The position numbers were made by a program, and so were the translations under genes. The notes under the pieces are model-generated. The model did not search any database. It saw only the letters and a program-made list of their open reading frames with translations, and was not told the origin of the DNA. From Sansalvadorimonas sp965221135 (lineage in GTDB: Bacteria; Pseudomonadota; Gammaproteobacteria; Pseudomonadales; Endozoicomonadaceae): DNA of 64,000 bases. Below are positions 54,241 through 61,136 of the stretch, one piece after another; within the stretch, counting starts at the first letter, position 1; every line of letters begins with the position of its first letter. The stretch lies in contig CBDCRZ010000100.1 in the NCBI GenBank assembly GCA_965221135.1, forward strand, positions 1,178,001-1,242,000. Reading direction: 5' to 3'.

Positions 54241-54609
54241 ATGTCTCCTAAAGCATGTGGTTACTGCAAAGAAGATGTATTGTCTGTAGGGGTATCCGCA
54301 CAGTATTTGCAGAACCGTCGTGATGACACCGCAGGCATTGAACAAATATGCATTCATCGGTACCACCCAAAGTGCCGCCAAACGTTGCTGGCCGAGGGCT
54401 GTGTTACATGCAAATTGTGTCATCTTCCTTTGCAGGCCAGACAAGTTAATCCCGCACCAATTATGCTTTATAACAGGGGTAATATTCAGTTAAGGGCATT
54501 AAATATCAGCCCCTGGACTGTCATCCTGATATTGTCTGCAATATCTTTCATAGTTATGAATATTGGGGAAATATATTATAAAAAACAGAAGGAGCAACCC
54601 CATCCTTAG
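54241..54609 (+). CDS. Membrane-anchored RING-H2-like protein
   Basis: The 122-residue protein has the ligand set C6-x2-C9, C37-x-H39, H42-x2-C45 and C57-x2-C60 (ACGYCKED, ICIHRYHPKC, TCKLCHLPL). This is the C3H2C3 order and spacing of RING-H2 domains. A linker and one C-terminal membrane helix follow (about 88-108, WTVILILSAISFIVM), then a basic end (YYKKQKE), so the RING faces the side opposite the helix exit. Eukaryotic membrane E3 ligases have this layout. A ribosome site (TAAGAGG) precedes the ATG, and the gene follows the 53269 gene closely. It is one of two RING-type genes within 5 kb. A host-ubiquitin role is inference. Confidence 0.72.
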   Translation: MSPKACGYCKEDVLSVGVSAQYLQNRRDDTAGIEQICIHRYHPKCRQTLLAEGCVTCKLCHLPLQARQVNPAPIMLYNRGNIQLRALNISPWTVILILSAISFIVMNIGEIYYKKQKEQPHP

Positions 54610-54701
54610 AGTTAATCATTAACTCTGTCAGGAACTCTTACTTTATTGTCATGGTATTAAATACTTAATTCTTCGAGCATATACCATCTAGAAAATAATT
54701 A

Positions 54702-55388
54702 ATGGTTCTAGTAACAATGAACATTCAACGACCATATTTTAATGATTCTAAAATTCATACATCAGTAGTCGGCACACCGAAATCAACAGGTGTAGATTTG
54801 CCCATAAAGCCTTCTGAGCCACTAAGATCGGCTTCACTTACCGACGACAAAACAAGCAAGTCTGCTATTGACTTAAGATTTAGTGAAAGAAGCTGCTCAC
54901 AACTGCGTGTATTAAGGGAAGCACCTTCTTTTAATAAAAAAACTAAAACTGTATCTATTTCACATACCTCTCTGGAGTTGGATCATGATGGTAAACCCTG
55001 TGTGGAAATCTGTAATGTATACACTAAAAACACATGGTGCTGCTATGAAATTAGAAGGCTTCATCCTGACACTTCCTATTACGCAAATGATTTATTCATG
55101 TTCAATCTTTTAAGAGCGCGCGAGATTGTTGATTTCGAAATACCCATACCAAAACAAATTATTATTTATTATATAGAGAATGAAAAAACCCTTTCAAGAT
55201 TGACAGACACACACATAGATACACCTGAGTGGAGAACCATATTCTTAACAGATACGCCACTTGGAAAAATGATGGGTCGAATATTAAAGGAGTCTAAATT
55301 AGAAATCACCTCCATCAATTCCAGTAAGTGCGTTCTAGAAAGAGATGCTAATTTGGTTATTTGCGTGAAACCTCAAATTACTCATTAA
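54702..55388 (+). CDS. Hypothetical protein
   Basis: The 228-residue protein (or 223 from ATG 54717) has a Ser/Lys-rich, disordered first 80 residues. A beta/alpha domain follows with TVSISHTSLELDHDGKPCVE, TWCCYEIRRLHPDTSYY and IIIYYIENEKTLSRL. No signal peptide, metal motif or known family is seen. It is AT-rich and on the same strand as the RING-H2 gene 92 bases upstream, with a small inverted repeat (AGAGTTAA/TTAACTCT, 54608-54626) between them. It probably belongs to the same accessory set. Confidence 0.55.
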   Translation: MVLVTMNIQRPYFNDSKIHTSVVGTPKSTGVDLPIKPSEPLRSASLTDDKTSKSAIDLRFSERSCSQLRVLREAPSFNKKTKTVSISHTSLELDHDGKPCVEICNVYTKNTWCCYEIRRLHPDTSYYANDLFMFNLLRAREIVDFEIPIPKQIIIYYIENEKTLSRLTDTHIDTPEWRTIFLTDTPLGKMMGRILKESKLEITSINSSKCVLERDANLVICVKPQITH

Positions 55389-55487
55389 AACCCACCGGCC
55401 AAATATCCCGGACAGCCCTGTTAGTGTCTTTTCTCAAAGACACCTGTATCAATAACATTTAACACAAACGTTAAACAGGAATTCGTT

Positions 55488-56705
55488 ATGGCATACAATA
55501 CAGCAGGCCGCCCAGGGGCGATATATGACCCTGCCTCTTTCCCTTTAACCATCCACGACTGCAGCCCCCTGCAAAGCAGCAGAGGGTACTCTTCATCCTG
55601 CAGAGAAGTTCCTGCTTCAATCCTTATGCCTCAAGCCGAAGCATATAGCCCCTCAAATAACCGCCTTATGCAGCAGACTTTTGTTCAGCCTCTCGTACAG
55701 CCCCGGTTTGATCAGCCTCTCGTACAGCCCCGGCCTGTGCCGCCAAGAAACCATTTTAATGCGAGAGTGCATCAACAGATGCACGTAGATGTTGTCACGC
55801 CACTCCCACAAATATCCCAGCAGCCTGAACCACGGCAACAATGCGTGGCCGCTCCACAGTACGCAGCTACTCCACAGTACGCAGCTACTCCACAGTACGC
55901 AGCAGCTCCACAATACGCAGCCCATGCACTGACGGTTTCACCGATCAGCAGTACTTCATCATCTTACGGAATGACACCTTCTCCAGAAGGGAGTCAGTCC
56001 AGGGCCATCAGACTGCCAGAGACAGCAGAATATCTGGAAGCAGCCCTGTACGATAAGCCCGATAACCTGAACCAGATCCGGTTCTTATTTGACGCTTTAA
56101 AGGAGAATCGTGTAAGACCCAGTGAAATTCCATTCATCTCCCAGGGCATTACAATGATCTGGAGGGTACGTTTAGAAGAGCTTAACCATCCTTTCTGTTT
56201 TGACAAACTTCCTGCTCAGGATCAATACGCTTTTAACTTACTGCAGCAGGAGCTGTGCAAAAAGCTCAACCATTACACTAGTACATTCAAATTTTGCAAC
56301 TTTATTCATAAATACAACAATGAACAACAGAAACCACCTCAAGACTGCCTCAGGGTTACTGCCCCGAAAGCCTGTCTGCAAACAGATTTCATGTTTCAGG
56401 CTATTTACGAAACACCAGGTTTGATGGGTACTCATTATAATCTTGAATCACTGCTCAACGGCCTTGATTACGTATGCCGAAAGTATATTGCCGCGGGGAA
56501 TATCCCCATGCCAGAGAGCGACACAAGGCAGTTTCACCTGCTCTATGATTATTGTGAAAAAAAAACCAGCGGACTTCGCGATCTTGCCTTGGCGAAATTG
56601 ACTACCAAGACTTGGCAGAGCTATCCAACCAGCTATCCAACCAGCTATCCAACCAGCTATCCAACCAGCTATACAAGCAGTTATGTAAACGACTGGAATG
56701 CTTAA
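55488..56705 (+). CDS. Repeat-containing Pro/Gln-rich protein
   Basis: The 405-residue protein has a Pro/Gln-rich first half with VQPLVQP repeats and four hexapeptide units of the type QYAATP. A helical globular middle follows (about 180-370; TAEYLEAALYDKPDNLNQIR, AFNLLQQELCKKLNHYTSTF). The tail has four perfect SYPT units. No signal peptide is seen. Low-complexity regions around a helical core are common in bacterial effectors and in eukaryotic adaptor proteins, so host targeting is possible but unproven. The repeats are encoded by near-identical DNA units, which implies recent expansion or slippage. Confidence 0.62.
   Translation: MAYNTAGRPGAIYDPASFPLTIHDCSPLQSSRGYSSSCREVPASILMPQAEAYSPSNNRLMQQTFVQPLVQPRFDQPLVQPRPVPPRNHFNARVHQQMHVDVVTPLPQISQQPEPRQQCVAAPQYAATPQYAATPQYAAAPQYAAHALTVSPISSTSSSYGMTPSPEGSQSRAIRLPETAEYLEAALYDKPDNLNQIRFLFDALKENRVRPSEIPFISQGITMIWRVRLEELNHPFCFDKLPAQDQYAFNLLQQELCKKLNHYTSTFKFCNFIHKYNNEQQKPPQDCLRVTAPKACLQTDFMFQAIYETPGLMGTHYNLESLLNGLDYVCRKYIAAGNIPMPESDTRQFHLLYDYCEKKTSGLRDLALAKLTTKTWQSYPTSYPTSYPTSYPTSYTSSYVNDWNA
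55854..55925 (+). repeat. 18-bp in-frame tandem repeat
   Basis: Four units of the type CCACAGTACGCAGCTACT, the last two slightly changed. They encode the QYAATP hexapeptides. Confidence 0.92.
56619..56678 (+). repeat. 12-bp in-frame tandem repeat
   Basis: Four exact AGCTATCCAACC units followed by a degenerate one encode the SYPT repeats near the C terminus of the same protein. Confidence 0.92.
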
Positions 56706-56937
56706 CAAGGGTCGCTTCAATTCCTGAAATTGGAGCTCCTTTCCTTAAGGATCTGCACATGTATAGTGTTAGAAACACCAATAGCTTGTGTAGGCTATAA
56801 GAAATATCTCATCCAACGTGCATACCATTAACCAGCCTCGGTGGGTGCGCATAGCCGCAGGGTGGATGCGTATTGCTGTCCCGGAGCTGCCAAATTAACC
56901 TTGCAGCCCCTACTGCTGACTCCAACCCATTATATCT

Positions 56938-57537
56938 ATGTCTGCAATTGTTGATGCCCTGCTGAGTACCGAGCTGAACCTCCTTCATGCTCTGAACACC
57001 TTCCGCCTGCCTCTGCTGGACCCGGCTTTACAGCTGCTTACCAACACCGCTTATGGTATTAGTGCTGCCTGCCTGTTAGCTGTAGGATTCATGGCGCTGT
57101 GGAAGCGTACAAAACAGTGGCAGAGCCAGGCCTGCATGATTGCGATAGGGGTTGGTTCTTCAGCAGTTGTGGCTCTGCTTTTGAAACATGGTATTACCCG
57201 GGTACGACCTTTTGTGACCCACCCTGAGCTGGTCACACAACTGGCTGATGCCAGCCTCTTGTCGTTCCCTTCAGGGCATACAACCGTCGCCTTTGCTATG
57301 GCAATTCTTTTAAAGGGATTATTTCCAAAGGCAGGCATTGGCCGCATTGCCATAATCTGGGCCTTCGCTGTCGCTTATTCGCGGATGGCCCTGGGTGTTC
57401 ATTACCCGGGAGATGTATTGGCAGGCATTCTTACCAGCGCAGTGGTGTGTTCGGCGGTTCTGTCACTTGCCAAACGACCTGTAACGTTTATTCTGGACAG
57501 CCTCAGAGCACGCTTCCCAGCTCTTTTGCAGGCGTAA
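56938..57537 (+). CDS. PAP2-family membrane phosphatase
   Basis: The 199-residue integral membrane protein has all three PAP2 motifs: KHGITRVRPF (K-x6-R-P), FPSGHTTVAF (P-S-G-H) and SRMALGVHYPGDVLAG (S-R-x5-H-x3-D). The catalytic His residues lie in motifs two and three. About five hydrophobic helices surround them. Members dephosphorylate lipid phosphates such as undecaprenyl pyrophosphate or phosphatidic acid at the periplasmic face; the substrate cannot be told here. It is an ordinary gammaproteobacterial gene, GC-richer than its upstream neighbours, and marks the return toward core-like DNA. Confidence 0.92.
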   Translation: MSAIVDALLSTELNLLHALNTFRLPLLDPALQLLTNTAYGISAACLLAVGFMALWKRTKQWQSQACMIAIGVGSSAVVALLLKHGITRVRPFVTHPELVTQLADASLLSFPSGHTTVAFAMAILLKGLFPKAGIGRIAIIWAFAVAYSRMALGVHYPGDVLAGILTSAVVCSAVLSLAKRPVTFILDSLRARFPALLQA

Positions 57538-57555
57538 AAGGGCATAATAGAAAAT

Positions 57556-57573
57556 GGGGGCACATTCTGCCCC
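57556..57573. terminator. Possible bidirectional terminator
   Basis: GGGGCA and TGCCCC form a short stem between two convergent genes. On the minus strand it is followed by ATTTTCT, so it may stop the gene that ends at 57586. Confidence 0.45.
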
Positions 57574-57585
57574 TTCAAGAATGAC

Positions 57586-58221
57586 CTACTGCGTTCTCTG
57601 TTCCTCAGTTTTTACTTCTTCCCAGGGAATTATCATATAATTACTGGGTTTTAATTTAACGTCATTACCCATATTGGTGCAGACAACATTGGTTGCATAA
57701 TTTTTGCTCTTAAAACGAACCCCTTCCACACCGGGATTGTTGGATAGAAATGTAATCGCAGTATTAAAATCTATAATATCTCTTCTTGCATTATCTTTCT
57801 GGTACATGATCATCAACCTGGCAACAAAGTTTGAGGTATGATCGTGATCCATTACATTGTGTAAGTGGTGCCACCCTGGATCACTTGGCACATGCAGTTT
57901 TGCTTCATGCCCAGCAAAAGTCTGGCCAAACAATGTCTGACCTGGAAAAAATGGCACACCAAATCCGTCCGAATTTGTTGTATCAGTATTTGTATATATT
58001 GTGACAACATCTTGTTCACTTATATGTCTCTCAGCGAGAGTCAATGCCACTAACTTATCCCTGAATCTGAAAACAAATGAGAAGTTCATTGGTCTTTCTG
58101 AACGAACCTCGGAAATATTGAACCCTTTCGAACAAGCCTCTGTATAATCATATGTAACATCAGCTTGCGCTGACATACCAGGTAACTTCATCACACCAAG
58201 TACAGGTTCTCTTGCTTGCAT
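57586..58221 (-). CDS. Hypothetical beta-rich protein
   Basis: The 211-residue protein has a good ribosome site (GAGGGG about seven bases before the ATG). It has no signal peptide or membrane helix. The pattern is beta strands with polar loops (FSFVFRFRDKLVALTLAERH, VVTIYTNTDTTNSDGFGVPF) and a His-rich stretch (WHHLHNVMDHDH) that might bind metal. I recognise no family. It sits between core genes and repeats on the minus strand, next to another unknown minus-strand gene, and a 12-bp tandem array lies upstream. Confidence 0.6.
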   Translation of the reverse strand: MQAREPVLGVMKLPGMSAQADVTYDYTEACSKGFNISEVRSERPMNFSFVFRFRDKLVALTLAERHISEQDVVTIYTNTDTTNSDGFGVPFFPGQTLFGQTFAGHEAKLHVPSDPGWHHLHNVMDHDHTSNFVARLMIMYQKDNARRDIIDFNTAITFLSNNPGVEGVRFKSKNYATNVVCTNMGNDVKLKPSNYMIIPWEEVKTEEQRTQ

Positions 58222-58332
58222 AACAACACCCCTCTTTCTTATATCTAATATTTCAAGAGGTCGTAAAATATTAAAAACATTTAAACAAGCCTATGACAAA
58301 CCTGCCATTACCAATAACAAACCCTTCCTAAC

Positions 58333-58392
58333 CTTACTACTGACCTTACTACTGACCTTACTACTGACCTTACTACTGACCTTACTACTGAC
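58333..58392. repeat. Five tandem 12-bp units CTTACTACTGAC
   Basis: Five exact copies, with degenerate flanks, lie in the noncoding gap between two minus-strand genes. Confidence 0.94.
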
Positions 58393-58510
58393 CTTAAAAC
58401 AGCTTGAATGTTAGTGGAGTAGAATGAAGTACGCTTAAAACCATGCGTTAAGTCATCAGCCTCTTCTCTTTATCTTTCACTTCTTACCAGGTAATTTTAG
58501 TTGATTGCAC

Positions 58511-60097
58511 TTATTGTCTTACTCCAGTGTTATTTATGGTGATAGGACTGTTCCGATCAAATCCAAGAAGAACAGGCTTATTCAGTACATAGTTAGGTGT
58601 GAGTGATAAAAGCTTATTCCTCCCTTGGCATATATTGGTCATATCCTGTGATTTAAACCCCCACAGATATTGATTCACACACACTGCAATATCGGAAGCT
58701 TCATAGTGGGTATCGGCCTCATAAACCATAGCCCCGGCATAACCCGGCACCTCAATTTTAAAGCGGCAGGTATTTTCGATTTTAACTGGCTCGACTGGGA
58801 AACCAGACACAGGTTCTTTTGAGAGTTTCTCGTTCATAAGCAGTATGAGACTGTTGCCCGTATCACTGCCCCAGTCAGCCATAAACTCTTTGTCCTGCAG
58901 AAGCAGCTTGAGGTGGGCATCTGTGTCACACCATCGAGAGACTGCGGGGTACTTTAAGTTGCACAGTTCCGCTACTGTCATGATAACCACTTTACCTTCA
59001 AGTTCTCTCAATCGTGTTAATGCAGCTTTCCATTCTATTGTGTTATCTCCCATACGAAAAAGATAATTAATAGCCTTGGTCAACTCGCTATGATGTTGCT
59101 CATCGTTGGCCTGGATACATCCCCCCGGTACTGCCGGATGCTCAACATAGGGCCATTCATGAAATGGCAGACAGGCATTCACAACCTTTCGTTGCGCCCA
59201 GTTTTCAAACAATTGGCGCATCTCAACGGGCATGAGAAACCAGCTAGCTACAGGGCGAGTCATCATACGATGGAAATTCGATGCCTGCGCAAACAGGTCT
59301 GCACCTGAAACATCCGGAGGGCTATTCTCATCTTCAAAAGTCACTTCAGATCTTGGGGACTTGTGGCGCGTTTCCAGCTCAATGTTGGAGCCCGATGATG
59401 GTGGCGGTGAGGATGTGAATTGTCTTTTCCTGCAGGGGCGAATATCTACTGGAACGGCAGACGTTTGCGCCTTTATGCGGCCCTGACCTATTGTGCCACA
59501 CTGCTCATGAGATGCCTCAATCTGGCTTAAATGAGAACCGTATTTATTATGCAAACCTATCTCATCAATCATTATACCGCTCAGCACCGATAACAGTGTA
59601 AGCTTGGCCATACGGCCTTGATTGAACTCTTCCCAGGCTGAATGTTTTCTGGTTTTAATAATTGCTATTCCCTCATTCAGATCAGTCCTCATTTGATGCG
59701 TACCATCCACAGCAATAAAACTGGCAGGCGCCGAGGGCAAAGAAACGGTTGGTACATGCGGAGAGTTTAAAAGCAGGTCTGGCGAGCCAACACCGTGAGA
59801 AGGTGGATGTTCAATAAAAGAAACGACACAACAGTCTTCAACAGAACAATCTCTTTCTCCAATCGATTGTCCAGCCTCATATTTGACAGCCCCCCCCTGT
59901 CTTGACAGGTAAAGAGGTGACAGGCCGACAGGATTGGTTGTTTTTCGTCCCCATGAACCAGGGGGTGGTATCTTATTGTCCACACAACCGCTCGTGCCGG
60001 CTTCAAGATTGATCGGCTCGCAACTCGAACCTGTACCTGTTAATGCCTGAGCACCGGGCTTGTACATCCCTTTCTGAACCCCCTGCAAAAAAACCAT
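58511..60097 (-). CDS. Large hypothetical protein with disordered N terminus
   Basis: The 528-residue protein has a ribosome-site-like AAAGGGA upstream. The first 290 residues are Ser/Pro/Gly-rich and mostly disordered, with a basic patch and Ser/Pro run (RPCRKRQFTSSPPPSSGSN). The C-terminal 230 residues are globular (MRQLFENWAQRKVVNACLPF, VVIMTVAELCNLKYPAVSRW). No signal peptide, membrane helix or known motif is seen. The layout, a long flexible front and compact end, resembles other likely effectors in this window such as the genes at 32176 and 43221. It is the last accessory gene before the HAD phosphatase. Confidence 0.58.
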   Translation of the reverse strand: MVFLQGVQKGMYKPGAQALTGTGSSCEPINLEAGTSGCVDNKIPPPGSWGRKTTNPVGLSPLYLSRQGGAVKYEAGQSIGERDCSVEDCCVVSFIEHPPSHGVGSPDLLLNSPHVPTVSLPSAPASFIAVDGTHQMRTDLNEGIAIIKTRKHSAWEEFNQGRMAKLTLLSVLSGIMIDEIGLHNKYGSHLSQIEASHEQCGTIGQGRIKAQTSAVPVDIRPCRKRQFTSSPPPSSGSNIELETRHKSPRSEVTFEDENSPPDVSGADLFAQASNFHRMMTRPVASWFLMPVEMRQLFENWAQRKVVNACLPFHEWPYVEHPAVPGGCIQANDEQHHSELTKAINYLFRMGDNTIEWKAALTRLRELEGKVVIMTVAELCNLKYPAVSRWCDTDAHLKLLLQDKEFMADWGSDTGNSLILLMNEKLSKEPVSGFPVEPVKIENTCRFKIEVPGYAGAMVYEADTHYEASDIAVCVNQYLWGFKSQDMTNICQGRNKLLSLTPNYVLNKPVLLGFDRNSPITINNTGVRQ

Positions 60098-60291
60098 ATA
60101 ATGTCATCCCTTTCGTTTACTTACTCCTCGGTTAGATTGCCTGACAGCCTCCCCGTTCACAGGCTGTCTCCCTTTGTCAGGAGTGTTAACCGGACTGTTA
60201 GTTATAACCCCCAGCCTTTGCGCCTGCCACGGTTAGAACGTGGCATAATCCACGGGCAACCACAGTTAAAAGCCAGGAGCCAGAAGTCGCT

Positions 60292-60975
60292 ATGGAATCC
60301 CTTATTCGCCCCGTTCAGGCCATTCTTGTTGATATGGACGGCACCCTGCTCGACAGCGAAGCACTGTATAAAAGCCTCTGGCAAAGCACTGCCCGGGAAT
60401 TTGGTATTGACCTGAATGATCTGGCCTATCAGCGTTTTATTGGTGCCCGATTCGACCAGTGCAAAGACTTTATCGCTGAACTGGGGGGTAAAGGCTTCTC
60501 CCTGCCTGCCTTTCTGAAACGGCTGGATGAACAGGAATCCGGTACTGCAGCCATTCCACTGAAAACCGGTGCCCTGGAGCTACTCACCTGGCTTGGCGAA
60601 CAGTCTGAAAAGCAACCTTTAGCCTGCGCACTGGTGACATCTGCCGGGCGTGACAAAATCGAGCAGAACTTTTCCAGAGCTGACCTGCAAACACTGGGTG
60701 GGCTGGAGCTGTTTGATACCATTGTCTGTGGTGATGATGTTCAGCACCCCAAACCTCACCCTCAACCCTATTCACAGGCCTGCCAACAGCTGGGGCTTTC
60801 GCCCGGTCAAACACTGGCCATTGAAGACTCCAACTCCGGGGCTCGTTCCGCACTGGCCGCAGGGTGTCAGACGGTGTTTATTCCTGATGTGCTGCCAGCA
60901 GATACGGATATCCTCGAACAGGCCTTAATGCTGGACGATTTACCGGCGCTGCTGCTTTTGTTGAAAAAAGCATGA
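60292..60975 (+). CDS. HAD-superfamily phosphatase (subfamily IA)
   Basis: The 227-residue protein carries the HAD motifs: VDMDGTLLDSE (nucleophile D14, acid D16), ALVTSAGRDK (motif II Thr/Ser), KPHPQPY (motif III Lys) and IEDSNSGARSALAAG (motif IV acids). A helical cap lies between motifs I and II. The family includes phosphoglycolate phosphatase, beta-phosphoglucomutase and sugar-phosphate phosphatases, and the substrate cannot be assigned from sequence. It is cytoplasmic, intact and of normal length. It belongs to the core-like right flank. Confidence 0.92.
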   Translation: MESLIRPVQAILVDMDGTLLDSEALYKSLWQSTAREFGIDLNDLAYQRFIGARFDQCKDFIAELGGKGFSLPAFLKRLDEQESGTAAIPLKTGALELLTWLGEQSEKQPLACALVTSAGRDKIEQNFSRADLQTLGGLELFDTIVCGDDVQHPKPHPQPYSQACQQLGLSPGQTLAIEDSNSGARSALAAGCQTVFIPDVLPADTDILEQALMLDDLPALLLLLKKA

Positions 60976-61136
60976 TTTAAGAAGCCTTTTGGAAATATTC
61001 TGGTGCTGTTCAACAGGCAATTTTTAACCTATACATTTCGCCCAACTTAATTCACCCTGCACATATCACGCCCTGTGATATGCTTTGTTGGATCGTTATT
61101 CATTCTTTTCCTGCCAAGGATTTTCGAAGAATCATC

